NCBI RefSeq assembly: GCF_013149295.1
Contig: NZ_JABGCB010000010.1
Location: 182,262-246,261 of the forward strand
Direction of reading: 5' to 3'
DNA from: Novosphingobium sp. SG751A
GTDB taxonomy: Bacteria > Pseudomonadota > Alphaproteobacteria > Sphingomonadales > Sphingomonadaceae
Length of the DNA stretch: 64,000 nt
Numbering within the stretch: position 1 is the stretch's first letter; every line of letters starts with the position of its first letter. Shown here piece after piece: positions 26,778 through 36,141 of this stretch. The notes below the pieces were generated by a model, which was not told the DNA's origin, ran no database searches, and was given only the letters and a program-made list of their open reading frames with translations. The position numbers and the translations under genes were made by a program.

Positions 26778-27937
26778 TGGGTGATTGCGGGGCATTCGAT
26801 CCTTCCGGGCCTTATGTGGGCGGGGTGTTGGCGCTGGCCGATTGCCGGGCGCTGGGGCTGGCGCAGGATGGATGGCGGGCGCTGAGTGGCGGAGCTTGGT
26901 TAACAGCAGCTTTGACGATTGCCGTGGCTCTGATCGGCTATCGGCTGATGCTGGGGCAGGCGCGCGGGCGCGATGGACTGATGCTGGCGCTGCGCATCGG
27001 GGGGGTGCTGGCGCTGACCACGCAATGGCCCACGTGGGAGGTGGTGGCCTATCGATTGGGGATCGAGGGGCCGGAGAGCCTCGCGCTCTCGGTGATCGAG
27101 GCGGATGGATCACGCTATGGCCTTGCGGCGCGTTTTGACCGGATTGCGGGCGATCTGGACGAGGTCCTGCTCGTGGATGGGGTTCAGACCGCCGAGGACA
27201 AAGTGCAACCGGGCGGCCATGTCTTGTCGAGCGAGGCGCGCGGGCAGGTGGCATGGGCCAGCGCTTGGCTGACGGGGGCGGCGCTGGCGGGTTTGATGGC
27301 CCCGCGTCTGGTGATTGCGCTGCTGCTGGGGCTGGGGCCGCTGTTTACGGGGGCGCTGTTGCTGGCCGGGGCTCAGGGGCTGTTTGTGGGGTGGCTGCGG
27401 GCCTGCGCCGGGGCGATGCTGGCGGCGGTCGCGGGGGCGATGGTGCTGGGGCTGGAACTGGCGGTGATCGGGCCGCAGGTGGCGGGGTTGCTCGGTGCCT
27501 TGGGCGGCGATGGGGCCAATGCGATGGCGGGAAGGATCGCCGCTGGGGCGGGGCTGTTTGCGGCTTTGCTGGCGGCGGTGGCGCTGGGGGTGATGCGGGC
27601 GGCGTGGGCGATCCGTTTGCCCCGAGGCGCGATGGGGGAAACTTTCTTCTCCTCCATCCGCCATGAAAACCGCAAGCATGTGATCCGCCAGCGGCGGGCC
27701 GAACAGACCAGCACCACCCGCGCCCAGCAAATCGCTCAGATCACAATGCGCAGCCTGCGCCGCGAGGAAATGTATATCGAACGGACCAGCGAGCGGGCGG
27801 GCGCGGCATCGGCGCTCTTGAGCGCTCCTTTGGGGCAAAGCGGCGGCGCGGCGGGGCGGCGGATGCGCCGCATATCGGGCGCGGCGCGAAATAGAGATGG
27901 CGCCGGGGCGGCGCAAAACAGAAATGGCGCGGCATGA
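26774..27937 (+). CDS. virB6: VirB6/TrbL-like polytopic membrane protein
   Basis: About 387 residues from the ATG that overlaps the virB4 stop; a second ATG follows at once. Six or so hydrophobic segments lie between about residue 40 and 295, including Gly/Ala/Leu-rich helices at 175-250. An Arg-rich tail of about 90 residues follows, with repeated NRDGAG/NRNGAA near the end. Topology and position fit VirB6, which forms the inner-membrane channel. Sequence identity to known VirB6 is weak, so position carries much of the call. Confidence 0.75.
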   Translation: MMGDCGAFDPSGPYVGGVLALADCRALGLAQDGWRALSGGAWLTAALTIAVALIGYRLMLGQARGRDGLMLALRIGGVLALTTQWPTWEVVAYRLGIEGPESLALSVIEADGSRYGLAARFDRIAGDLDEVLLVDGVQTAEDKVQPGGHVLSSEARGQVAWASAWLTGAALAGLMAPRLVIALLLGLGPLFTGALLLAGAQGLFVGWLRACAGAMLAAVAGAMVLGLELAVIGPQVAGLLGALGGDGANAMAGRIAAGAGLFAALLAAVALGVMRAAWAIRLPRGAMGETFFSSIRHENRKHVIRQRRAEQTSTTRAQQIAQITMRSLRREEMYIERTSERAGAASALLSAPLGQSGGAAGRRMRRISGAARNRDGAGAAQNRNGAA

Positions 27938-28779
27938 GCGAGGAAACGAGGATCGCCTATTACCAACAGGCCGACAGTTGGGCACGACAGCGTGACACGA
28001 CCTATGCCCGATCGGCGCGGCGGGCGTGGATCGTGGCAGGCGTCGCGGTGGGCGTGGCGGGGCTGGAGGCGCTGGCCATCATCGCGCTGGCGCCGATGAA
28101 AACCGTGGTGCCCTATACGCTGCTGGTCGACAGCCATACCGGCTTTACCCAGACGCTGGAGGGCACGCACCCCCAGACGATCCGGCCTGATGCGGCGCTG
28201 ACGCAATCGCTGCTCGCGCAATATGTCGTCGCGCGCGAGGGCTATGATGCCGCCACGATTGAGGAGCAATATCGCAAGGTCGCGCTGTGGTCTGCCGATG
28301 CGGCGCGGCGCGATTATCTGGCGCTGATGCAGGCGGACAATCCGCAGGGGCCGATCAGCCTCTATGGCCGCAGCAAGGCTCTGCGCGTGGGGGTGGAGAG
28401 CGTGACGGCGATGGGCGCCGGGCAGGCGATGGTGCGCTATTGGGGGGATCGGGCGGAGGGGCGCGACTATTGGGTGGCGCTGGTGCATTACCGCTTTTCC
28501 GGCGCGCCTCAGCGGATCGCGGATCGATGGATCAACCCGCTGGGCTTTCAGGTTTTCGCCTATCGCCGGGATCAGGAGGCGCCGCCGGTTGCGCCTGTTG
28601 CCACGCCGCCTGTCGCCACGATGGTTGCGCCGCACCCCGTGGCCTTGGCCCCTGCGGAAATGGCGCGGAACGTTACAGCCCCGGCAATGCAGGTGGCGCA
28701 GCCACGACCCTATCCTTTCCGTAATCCCCACCGCGCCCTGTCGCCCCAGATCGTTCAGCCCGGCGGGGGTGAGCCATGA
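27934..28779 (+). CDS. virB8: VirB8-like inner-membrane assembly factor
   Basis: 281 residues. Short cytoplasmic N-terminus, one TM helix (about residues 31-52), then a periplasmic NTF2-like domain. VVPYTLLVDSHTGF and the later YWVALVHYRFSGAP and NPLGFQVFAYRRDQE agree with the VirB8 domain. An extended C-terminal tail rich in Pro, Ala and Val (about 215-281) is longer than usual. It starts in the virB6 stop and ends in the virB9 start. Confidence 0.88.
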   Translation: MSEETRIAYYQQADSWARQRDTTYARSARRAWIVAGVAVGVAGLEALAIIALAPMKTVVPYTLLVDSHTGFTQTLEGTHPQTIRPDAALTQSLLAQYVVAREGYDAATIEEQYRKVALWSADAARRDYLALMQADNPQGPISLYGRSKALRVGVESVTAMGAGQAMVRYWGDRAEGRDYWVALVHYRFSGAPQRIADRWINPLGFQVFAYRRDQEAPPVAPVATPPVATMVAPHPVALAPAEMARNVTAPAMQVAQPRPYPFRNPHRALSPQIVQPGGGEP

Positions 28780-29450
28780 TGCGGCTGCTGTGCGTCCTGC
28801 TGCTCGCCCTTGCCCTGATGGCGCCCGCGCCCGCTATGGCCGAAATCACGCCGCGCGCGGGCGGCGGCGATCCTCATGTGCAGACCGTGGCCTACGACCC
28901 GGATGAAGTCGTGGCGCTGCACGTGGCGAACGGCTTTGCTCTGACGGTGCGCTTTGGCGCGGATGAGCGCATCGAAACGGTCACGCTGGGCGACGGCGCA
29001 GGATGGGTGGTGCAGACCAACAAGCGCGCCGACAGCCTGATTATCAAGCCGGTGGGCTATGCGCCGACCACCAATCTGACGGTGCTGAGTGATGCGCGGG
29101 TCTATAATTTCACCCTTTATGGCGCGGCGCCGGGTGAAGGGGTTCAACCTTATCTTCTGAGCTTTATCTATCCCGCGCCGGTGGCGGCGGGACCGGTGGT
29201 GACGGGGCGCTATCGGCTGAGCGGGGATCGGGCGCTCTGGCCGGTGGAAATTGGTGATGATGGCGCGGTGACGCGGATGCGCTGGGCGCAGGGGGCGGCG
29301 ATGCCCGCCGTCTATGGCGTGGGCGCAGGGGGGCGGGCGCTGGTCAATGGCGCGATGCGCGATGGGTTTTATGTGGTGGAGGGGGTCCATGCGCGGCTGA
29401 CCTTCATTGCAGGCCATGCGCGGGCCGAGGGGCGGAGGATCGCCCCATGA
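28776..29450 (+). CDS. virB9: VirB9/TrbG/CagX-like outer-membrane core component
   Basis: 224 residues. A signal peptide (MMRLLCVLLLALALMAPAPAMA) precedes ITPRAGGGDPHVQTVAYDPDEVV, the family N-terminal strand. The C-terminal part holds PAVYGVGAGGRALVNGAM and DGFYVVEGV, matching the VirB9 C-terminal domain that binds VirB7. It is shorter than the 270-290 residues of most VirB9. No VirB7 lipoprotein gene is visible nearby. Confidence 0.87.
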   Translation: MMRLLCVLLLALALMAPAPAMAEITPRAGGGDPHVQTVAYDPDEVVALHVANGFALTVRFGADERIETVTLGDGAGWVVQTNKRADSLIIKPVGYAPTTNLTVLSDARVYNFTLYGAAPGEGVQPYLLSFIYPAPVAAGPVVTGRYRLSGDRALWPVEIGDDGAVTRMRWAQGAAMPAVYGVGAGGRALVNGAMRDGFYVVEGVHARLTFIAGHARAEGRRIAP

Positions 29451-30469
29451 GGGAGAAGGGGCGCGATATTCGCCCGAAGGTGGCCCCGCCGCGCGACATG
29501 CTGCCCTTGCCGGTGATGCTGGGGGTGGCAGGCGTGCTGGGGCTGGGCCTGTTTGTGTGGATGGAGGGGCAGAGGAAGGCGCCGCCCGAGCCGCAGGCGC
29601 AGCTTATGCTGAGCGTGCCGCCGCCGCCGCTGGTGCTGCCGGTTGATCGGGCGCAGGTGGCGCCGCCGCACCCGGTGGTGTTGCGACGGCCCGCGCGCTT
29701 GCTACCGCTTGCTCCGCCGCCGGTTGCTTATATGCCTCCGGCTGCGGCTTACGTGCCTCCTGTCTATATATCGCCCGCGCCGGTTCGCCCGGTGGCCAAT
29801 CGGGATTCTGCGCTGGTGGTCGACAATACTGCGGGCGCGGGACCGGCGGTTCAGGGGGCAAAACCTGAAGGTTCCGCGCCGGTCGATGACACCGCCCATG
29901 CCACCCTGATCCGCAGCCGCGCCAGCACAATCCCGCAAGGCACGATCATCGCCGCCACGCTGGAGACGCCGCTCAATTCCGACCGGCCCGGTCTGGCCCG
30001 CGCGATTATCAGCGGCGATGTGCGCGGGTTTGACGGCACGCGCGTGCTGATCCCGCGCGGCAGCCGGTTGATCGGGGAATTCAAGGCCGACAGCGGCGCA
30101 GGCAAGCGGCGGGTGATGGTGGTGTGGAACCGATTGATCCGGCCCGATGGGGTGGCCATCCGCATCGCCTCGCCCGCCACTGATGCGATGGGCGGGGCCG
30201 GGATTGCGGGGCGGGTTGATACCCATGCCATCGAAAGGCTGGGCAGTGCGGTGCTGCAATCGGCGCTGACGCTGGGGGTCAATGTGGCCACGGCCGAGGT
30301 CAGTCGGGGCGGCACCTCGGTCTATCTGGGCGGGACGGGGCAAAGTCTGGGGCAGCAATTGGTGCCCTCGGTCAATCGGCCCGCCACGGTGAAGGTGGGC
30401 GAGGGAGCTGTGATTGCGGTGCTTGTCGCGCATGATCTCGATTTTGCCGGAACGCCGGGGGTGCGATGA
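29447..30469 (+). CDS. virB10: VirB10/TrbI-like channel-spanning protein
   Basis: 340 residues. One TM helix near residues 23-40, then a proline-rich periplasmic stretch to about 130. The TrbI domain follows with QGTIIAATLETPLNSDRPG, RVLIPRGSRLIGEF and DGVAIRIASPATD (quoted in parts). VirB10 spans from inner to outer membrane and senses ATPase energy. Full length for the family. It shares 4-nt overlaps with virB9 and virB11. Confidence 0.93.
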   Translation: MREKGRDIRPKVAPPRDMLPLPVMLGVAGVLGLGLFVWMEGQRKAPPEPQAQLMLSVPPPPLVLPVDRAQVAPPHPVVLRRPARLLPLAPPPVAYMPPAAAYVPPVYISPAPVRPVANRDSALVVDNTAGAGPAVQGAKPEGSAPVDDTAHATLIRSRASTIPQGTIIAATLETPLNSDRPGLARAIISGDVRGFDGTRVLIPRGSRLIGEFKADSGAGKRRVMVVWNRLIRPDGVAIRIASPATDAMGGAGIAGRVDTHAIERLGSAVLQSALTLGVNVATAEVSRGGTSVYLGGTGQSLGQQLVPSVNRPATVKVGEGAVIAVLVAHDLDFAGTPGVR

Positions 30470-31431
30470 TGCTGACGGCATGGCTGGCGCCGTTTGCGCC
30501 CTTTCTGGCGCAGGGGGATGTGACCGATATTTTCGTCAACCGGCCCGGGGAGGTCTGGGTGGAACGGATGGGCGGGGGAATGGAATGCCATGTTCTGCCC
30601 GAGGTGGACGAGGCGCGGCTCTGGCTGATCGCGCGAGGGCTTGCGGGGATCAGCCATCAGGGCATCAGCCGCGAACATCCGCTGATGGCCGCGGCCTTGC
30701 CCGATGGCGCACGGGTTCAGGTGGTGGCCCCGCCCGTCGCGCGCGCAGGGATGGCGATGGCGATCCGAAAGCATGTGGTGGCCGATCTGGGGCTGGACGA
30801 TCTGGGCACGCAGGGGATGTTTGACGGGGCGCAGTTTCGGCAAGGGATGGCCCCTGCTGCACATGTGCCCACGCCGGGGGATGGGCAGGGGATGAGCGAT
30901 TATCTGGCCGCGATGGTGCGCGAACGGCGCAACATATTGATTTCAGGCGGCACGTCGAGCGGCAAGACAACTTTGTTGAATGCCCTGATCCGCGAGATTC
31001 CGCGTGGGGAGCGGTTGGTGACGATTGAGGATACGCCGGAACTGAGCGTGCCCCATACCAATGCGGTGGGCCTGCTGGCGGTGCGCGGCGCGATGGGCGA
31101 GGCGCAGGTGGGCGTGGAGGATCTGTTGCAGGCCTCGCTGCGGATGCGGCCTGATCGGATCATGCTGGGCGAATTGCGGGGGCGGGAGGCTTACAGCTTT
31201 CTGCGCGCGGTCAACACCGGCCATCCCGGTTCGATGACCACGATCCATGCCGACAGCCCGGAGGGCGCGATTGAGCAATTGGCGCTGATCGTGTTGCAGG
31301 CCGGATTGGGGCTGGGGCGGGGGGATATTGTGGATTATGCGCGATCAGTGGTCGATGTGGTCGTGCAGTTGGAGCGGCGCGATGGAGTGCGGCGGGTCAG
31401 CAGGATTGTCACCACGCGGGGGCGGGGATGA
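30466..31431 (+). CDS. virB11: VirB11-like T4SS ATPase
   Basis: 321 residues. Traffic ATPase that switches VirB4 between assembly and transport. The N-terminal domain starts with QGDVTDIFVNRPGEVWVE. Walker A is SGGTSSGKTTLLNAL (about residues 160-174), the Asp box is TIEDTPEL, Walker B is DRIMLGELRGREAYSFL, and the His box is TGHPGSMTTIHA. Everything needed for activity is present. The sulfotransferase start overlaps its stop by 4 nt. Confidence 0.95.
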   Translation: MMLTAWLAPFAPFLAQGDVTDIFVNRPGEVWVERMGGGMECHVLPEVDEARLWLIARGLAGISHQGISREHPLMAAALPDGARVQVVAPPVARAGMAMAIRKHVVADLGLDDLGTQGMFDGAQFRQGMAPAAHVPTPGDGQGMSDYLAAMVRERRNILISGGTSSGKTTLLNALIREIPRGERLVTIEDTPELSVPHTNAVGLLAVRGAMGEAQVGVEDLLQASLRMRPDRIMLGELRGREAYSFLRAVNTGHPGSMTTIHADSPEGAIEQLALIVLQAGLGLGRGDIVDYARSVVDVVVQLERRDGVRRVSRIVTTRGRG

Positions 31432-32156
31432 GCCGCGTCGGCCTGTTCATCGCGGGCGGGCAGAAATGCGGGACGACCAGCCTGCACGCCTATCTGACGG
31501 AGCATCCGGGGGTGTGCGGCGGGCCGAAGGAGTTGCATTTCTTCGACGATGAAGGCGTGGATTGGGCGCGGCCCGACTATGCCGCCTATGAGGCCCGGTT
31601 TGACGGGCCGGGGATGCGCGTCGATGCCACGCCGATCTATGGCTTCTGGCCAGGCGCGATGGAGCGGATTGCGCGATACAATCCGGCGGCGCAGCTGATC
31701 TTTCTACGGCGTGATCCGGTGGAGCGGGCCTGGTCGCAATGGTGCATGGAATATGCGCGGGGGGATGAGGCCATACCCTTTGCCCGTGCGATCCGAGAGG
31801 GGCGGGGGCGAACCGCGGCGGGCGAGGCGGGGATGCGCCATCATTCTTATGTCGAGCGGGGCGCCTATGGGATACAGGCGGCGCGGGCCATGGCGCTGTT
31901 TCCCCGCCGGCAATTGCTGTTTATCGAAAGCGCGGAATTGGCGTGCGATCACATTGGCGTGTTGGCGCGGGTGGCGGCTTTTGCGGGGGTGGCGCCGTTT
32001 GGTGCGGTGAAGCCTTTGCGGCGTAATGCGCGGGCGGATGTGGATTATCCCGCCCCGCCCGATGCGGCCGATCGGGCCTATATCATGGAGAGGCTGACCC
32101 ATGACCGGGTGTTGTTTGAAAGGTTGACTGGGATTGGCGGCGCGCACGCGGTTTGA
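31428..32156 (+). CDS. Sulfotransferase-family protein coupled to the T4SS operon
   Basis: 242 residues. FIAGGQKCGTTSLHAYL (about residues 6-22) is the 5'-phosphosulfate loop, and FLRRDPVERAWSQW (about 90-103) is the 3'-phosphate loop of PAPS-dependent sulfotransferases. PKELHFFDDE between them is shared with bacterial heparan-sulfate-like sulfotransferases. No signal peptide or TM is visible, so it should act in the cytoplasm. Acceptor unknown. It starts within the virB11 stop (ATGA), so its translation is tied to the secretion genes. Confidence 0.85.
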   Translation: MSRVGLFIAGGQKCGTTSLHAYLTEHPGVCGGPKELHFFDDEGVDWARPDYAAYEARFDGPGMRVDATPIYGFWPGAMERIARYNPAAQLIFLRRDPVERAWSQWCMEYARGDEAIPFARAIREGRGRTAAGEAGMRHHSYVERGAYGIQAARAMALFPRRQLLFIESAELACDHIGVLARVAAFAGVAPFGAVKPLRRNARADVDYPAPPDAADRAYIMERLTHDRVLFERLTGIGGAHAV

Positions 32157-32171
32157 TAGGGCAGGTCCTGC

Positions 32172-32759
32172 ATGACCGAGGATACGCCAGCCCAAACCCG
32201 CGCACGCCTGTTGCTGGCGGCCGAAACGCTTGTTGTGGGCGAGGGCGTTCATGCGCTTTCGGTGCGGCGGATTGCGGCCGCCGCGGGGGCCAATTCGGCG
32301 CTGATCCGCTATCATTTCGGGGGAACGGATGGGTTGCTGCGTGAATTGGCGTTGCGCAATGGGGCGATGATTGCCGAGGCGAGGGCCGACTGGCTGGGGC
32401 GCGGCGATGGGTTTGAAGCCGGTGTCGATGCGTTGATCCAGCCCTTATGGGCGCAGGCGGCGATGAGCGGTGATTATCGCGCCATCGTGGTGCTGGATGA
32501 GATTTTTTCGCGCGCCGCACCTGCGCTGCACGACGAGATATGGGAGATGTTTGCCGATGGCGTGGCGCAGGTGAAGGCGCGGTTGGCCGCCACGCTGCCG
32601 GGGGTGGATGAGGCGACGCTGGGCTGGCGCATCCGCTTTGTTACGGCAGCCGCGCTTGATGTGCCGCCGCGCGATGCAAGGCGCGAGGGGCGCGAGAGTC
32701 GGGATGAAAGGCTGATGCAGTTCCGCCGTTTTGCGCTGCACGCCTTGGGGGATCTATGA
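32172..32759 (+). CDS. TetR-family transcriptional regulator
   Basis: 195 residues. N-terminal helix-turn-helix: TRARLLLAAETLVVGEG, then LSVRRIAAAAGANSALIRYHF, the classic TetR recognition helix with Y-H-F (quoted in two parts). The C-terminal ligand domain is variable. It lies 15 nt after the sulfotransferase and overlaps the aminotransferase start by 4 nt. It may regulate this operon or the aminotransferase; the ligand is unknown. Confidence 0.9.
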   Translation: MTEDTPAQTRARLLLAAETLVVGEGVHALSVRRIAAAAGANSALIRYHFGGTDGLLRELALRNGAMIAEARADWLGRGDGFEAGVDALIQPLWAQAAMSGDYRAIVVLDEIFSRAAPALHDEIWEMFADGVAQVKARLAATLPGVDEATLGWRIRFVTAAALDVPPRDARREGRESRDERLMQFRRFALHALGDL

Positions 32760-33874
32760 GCCAGACAACGATTTTTGAAGTGATGTCGGGGCTGTGCCGC
32801 GATCTGGGCGCGATCAATCTGGGGCAGGGTTTTCCGGATATGGAGGAGCCGCCGGAGGTGATCGGCGCGGCGCGGCAGGCCTTGTCCGAGCACAGCAATC
32901 AATATCCGCCGATGCGCGGCCTGCCCGAATTGCGCGGGGCGGTGGCGGGATTGTATGGCGTTTCGGCGGCGGAAGTGATCGTGACCTCGGGCGCGACCGA
33001 GGCGCTGGCCAGTGCGATTCTGGCGCTGGTTCGGCCCGGTGATGAGGTGATCTGCGTTCAGCCTTTGTATGACGCCTATCTGCCGCTGGTGGCGCGGGCC
33101 GGGGGCGTGGCGCGGCTGGTGAGTTTGCGGCCTCCGGCGTGGGGCCTCGATCTGGAGGAACTGGCGGGCACGATCACGGCGCGGACGCGGCTGATTATTC
33201 TCAATACGCCCAACAACCCCACCGGCACCGTGCTGGACCGTGCCACGCTGGAGGGCATTGGTGCGCTGGCGCAGCGGCATGGGATCTATGTATTGTCTGA
33301 CGAAGTGTGGGAGGCGACGGTGCTGGATGGCAGTAAGCCGCTCTCGGTGCTGGATATTCCGTCCCTGCGCGATCGGTCGGTCAAGGTCGGGTCGGCGGGC
33401 AAGATCTTTTCGCTGACCGGGTGGAAGATCGGCTGGGCCGTGGCCGCGCCCGAACTGGCCGAGCGCGTGGCGGCCAGCCATCAGTTCATCACCTTTACAA
33501 CCCCCACCCCGCTGCAATGGGCCGTGGCCGAGGGGCTGGCGTTGGGGGAGGAATGGTTTGCCGCGCATCGCGCCCGCTATGTCGAGAGCAAGGCGAGGCT
33601 GGTAAGCGGGCTGACGCAGGCCGGGTTCCACGTGCTGCCCTGTGCGGGGACGTGGTTCGTGACGGTTGATCTGGCGGCTTCGGGTCTGCCTGCGCAGGAT
33701 GAGGCTTTGGCTCAGCGGTTGGTTCGAGAGGCGGGTGTAGGGTCGATCCCGGTGTCGGCTTTCTATGCGGATCGGCCTGAGCGGGGCTATCTGCGGCTGT
33801 GTCATGCCAAGCGGGGCGAGACACTGGATCAGGCGGTGGAGAGATTGGCGGGGTTTAGGGCGGGGTTTGTTTAG
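32756..33874 (+). CDS. PLP-dependent class I/II aminotransferase
   Basis: 372 residues, fold type I. INLGQGFPDMEEP opens the protein as in kynurenine/methionine aminotransferases of the YbdL/KAT group. NTPNNPTGTVL binds the cofactor phosphate region, SDEVWE holds the PLP-pyridine Asp, and GSAGKIFSLTGWKIGW carries the Schiff-base Lys. The C-terminal RLCHAKR supplies the carboxylate-binding Arg. Exact substrate unknown. Last gene of the plus-strand run; an intergenic palindromic element starts 8 nt after its stop. Confidence 0.92.
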   Translation: MSQTTIFEVMSGLCRDLGAINLGQGFPDMEEPPEVIGAARQALSEHSNQYPPMRGLPELRGAVAGLYGVSAAEVIVTSGATEALASAILALVRPGDEVICVQPLYDAYLPLVARAGGVARLVSLRPPAWGLDLEELAGTITARTRLIILNTPNNPTGTVLDRATLEGIGALAQRHGIYVLSDEVWEATVLDGSKPLSVLDIPSLRDRSVKVGSAGKIFSLTGWKIGWAVAAPELAERVAASHQFITFTTPTPLQWAVAEGLALGEEWFAAHRARYVESKARLVSGLTQAGFHVLPCAGTWFVTVDLAASGLPAQDEALAQRLVREAGVGSIPVSAFYADRPERGYLRLCHAKRGETLDQAVERLAGFRAGFV

Positions 33875-33882
33875 GAAGGCTT

Positions 33883-34075
33883 GCCTCCGGCGAGCAAAGG
33901 GCGGGGCCCCTTTGCAATCCCGTTAATTGGGCGTTTGATTTGCGGGCCGAGGCTGATTTCCGGGAAGCGGTTTGATAGGCTGCGGCGCGGCGATTTAGCG
34001 CGAGGCCGAACTTTTGGCGCAACAAGGACAGTAATGGGATTGCAAAGGGTCGAGACCCTTTGCCCGCCGGAGGCA
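33883..34075. repeat. Palindromic intergenic element, copy A
   Basis: 193 bp. The left arm opens GCCTCCGGCGAGCAAAGGG, forms a small CAAAGGG/CCCTTTG hairpin, then reads ATCCCGTTAA. The right arm is its inverse and ends GCCCGCCGGAGGC. The centre has CCGGGAAGCGG. It lies between the convergent aminotransferase and accC genes. Confidence 0.85.
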
Positions 34076-34077
34076 TA

Positions 34078-34113
34078 AAAAAGCCGGCGAGAAGTTCCCT
34101 CCCCACCGGCCTT
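34078..34113 (-). terminator. Intrinsic terminator of accC
   Basis: GCCGG (34084-34088) pairs with CCGGC (34107-34111), with six T on the minus strand immediately after. It abuts repeat copy A. Confidence 0.65.
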
Positions 34114-34137
34114 TCTTTCTCGATAACCTAAAGAATA

Positions 34138-35481
34138 TCAGCGATTAGCCAGCCATTCCTCAAGCCATTTGATCGTGTAATTGCCGGTCTTGAAATCATC
34201 CACGTCCAGCAGAGCCTGATGGAGCGGGATGTTCGTTTTCGGCCCGGTGATTGCCATTTCCTCAAGCGCGCGCTTGAGACGAAGGATCGCGCCTTCGCGG
34301 GTGCGGCCATAAACGATCAGCTTGGCGATCATCGAATCGTAGTAGGGCGGGATGCGATAACCGGCGTAAAGCCCGCTATCGACGCGCACATGCAGGCCGC
34401 CCGCCGCGTGGAAATTCTCCACCAGCCCCGGCGAAGGAGCGAAGGTGAAGGGATCTTCGGCGTTGATGCGGCATTCGATGGCATGGCCACGGAATTCCAG
34501 CTCGTCCTGACGCACCGAGAGCGGCAGGCCATCGGCGATGCGGATCTGTTCGCGCACGAGGTCGACGCCGGTGATCGCTTCGGTAACGGGATGCTCCACC
34601 TGAAGGCGGGTGTTCATCTCGATGAAGTAGAACTCACCGTTTTCCCAGAGGAATTCGATCGTGCCAGCCCCGCGATAACCCATGTCGGCCATGGCCTTGG
34701 CCACGATGCCGCCCATGCGTTCGCGTTCTTCCGAACCGATGACCGGCGAGGGGGCTTCTTCCAGCACCTTCTGGTGGCGGCGTTGCAGCGAGCAATCGCG
34801 TTCGCCCAGATGGATTGCCTGACCGTTGCCGTCGCCAAACACCTGGAATTCGATGTGGCGCGGGTTGCCAAGGTACTTTTCGATATAGACCGTGGCGTCG
34901 CCAAAGGCGGCCTTGGCCTCGCTGCCTGCCTGCTGCATCAACGTTTCGAGTTCGTCCGGCCCGGTGCAGACCTTCATGCCGCGCCCGCCGCCGCCGCTGG
35001 CGGCCTTGATGATGACCGGATAGCCAACGTCTTCGGCGATCCGCTTGGCGTCCTCGATTTCCGAGACCGCGCCGTCAGAGCCCGGCACCAGCGGCAGGCC
35101 AAGCGCACCTGCGGTCCGCTTGGCCTCGACCTTGTCGCCCATGGTGCGGATATGTTCGGGCTTGGGCCCGATCCAAATCAGGCCATGCGCCTCGACGATT
35201 TCGGCAAAGCGGGCGTTTTCCGACAGAAAGCCATAGCCGGGGTGGATCGCATCTGCGCCGGTGATTTCCGCCGCGCTGATGATCGCCGCCACGTTGAGAT
35301 AGCTGTCCTTGGCCGCGGGCGGGCCGATGCAGACCGCATGGTCGGCCAGCCGCACATGCATCGCATCGGCGTCCGCCGTCGAATGCACAGCCACCGTTTC
35401 GATGCCCATTTCCCGCGCCGCGCGATGGATGCGCAGAGCGATTTCGCCGCGATTGGCGATCAGGATGCGTTTGATGGCCAT
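34138..35481 (-). CDS. accC: Biotin carboxylase subunit of acetyl-CoA carboxylase
   Basis: 447 residues. Carboxylates biotin on AccB using ATP and bicarbonate, for fatty acid synthesis. It starts [19 protein letters not shown]. The ATP-grasp glycine loop is [12 protein letters not shown] (about residues 160-171), with the metal-binding [16 protein letters not shown] and the [10 protein letters not shown] signature. Full length. It follows accB by 7 nt and ends at a terminator. Confidence 0.97.
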   Translation of the reverse strand: MAIKRILIANRGEIALRIHRAAREMGIETVAVHSTADADAMHVRLADHAVCIGPPAAKDSYLNVAAIISAAEITGADAIHPGYGFLSENARFAEIVEAHGLIWIGPKPEHIRTMGDKVEAKRTAGALGLPLVPGSDGAVSEIEDAKRIAEDVGYPVIIKAASGGGGRGMKVCTGPDELETLMQQAGSEAKAAFGDATVYIEKYLGNPRHIEFQVFGDGNGQAIHLGERDCSLQRRHQKVLEEAPSPVIGSEERERMGGIVAKAMADMGYRGAGTIEFLWENGEFYFIEMNTRLQVEHPVTEAITGVDLVREQIRIADGLPLSVRQDELEFRGHAIECRINAEDPFTFAPSPGLVENFHAAGGLHVRVDSGLYAGYRIPPYYDSMIAKLIVYGRTREGAILRLKRALEEMAITGPKTNIPLHQALLDVDDFKTGNYTIKWLEEWLANR

Positions 35482-35488
35482 AATTCTA

Positions 35489-35995
35489 TCAGCCGATCAC
35501 AACCAGCGGCTGGTCAAATTCGACCGGCTGCCCGTTTTCGATGCTGATCGCCTTGATCGTACCGGCCACAGGCGCGGTGATCGGGTTCATCACCTTCATC
35601 GCTTCCACGATGAGCAGGGTTTCGCCCGCCTTGACCGTCTTGCCGATGGTGATGAAATCGGGCGCGCCGGGTTCGGGTGCCAGATAGGCGGTGCCGACCA
35701 TCGGCGATTTGACCTGAGTGCCTTCGACCACGGCAGGAGCGGCCGCAGCCGGGGCCGCCGCAGCTGCTGCCGCAACGGGCGCAGCAGCAGGAGCCAGAGG
35801 CAGCGCAGGCGCATAGGCAGGAGCCGCAGGCGCAACAGTGATGTTACGCGCCACGCGGATTTTGCGGCCACCATCGGCCACTTCGATTTCGGTCAGGCCT
35901 GTATCGCCCAGCAGAACCGCCAGCTCGCGCACCAGCGCAGCATCGACGTTCATGCCGGATTGGATGTCGCGGCCCGTTTCAGTTTTGTCGCCCAT
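35489..35995 (-). CDS. accB: Biotin carboxyl carrier protein of acetyl-CoA carboxylase
   Basis: 168 residues. The C-terminal biotinyl domain has [10 protein letters not shown] with the biotinylated Lys (about residue 132). It is preceded by an Ala/Pro-rich flexible linker (about 55-85) and an N-terminal domain with [16 protein letters not shown] later ATG (residue 15) is an alternative start. It is encoded between aroQ and accC, a common alphaproteobacterial order. Confidence 0.96.
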   Translation of the reverse strand: MGDKTETGRDIQSGMNVDAALVRELAVLLGDTGLTEIEVADGGRKIRVARNITVAPAAPAYAPALPLAPAAAPVAAAAAAAPAAAAPAVVEGTQVKSPMVGTAYLAPEPGAPDFITIGKTVKAGETLLIVEAMKVMNPITAPVAGTIKAISIENGQPVEFDQPLVVIG

Positions 35996-36141
35996 GAAAT
36001 CCCCTTGGCGATGGTTTATCAGGCTTGGCCCCTATCCCTCTGGCAAAGGACAGGCAAGGGGAAAGCGGTTGTTCACCGCCCCCAAGCCACAGGTAAGCCC
36101 GGAATTCCGACGATTTCACCTCTATTTTACCGGATCGCTGC

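Noticed and set aside
23822..31431. virB5 and virB7 hidden within the operon
   Set aside because: The coupled genes leave no space, and I found no lipobox-bearing small frame with a ribosome site.
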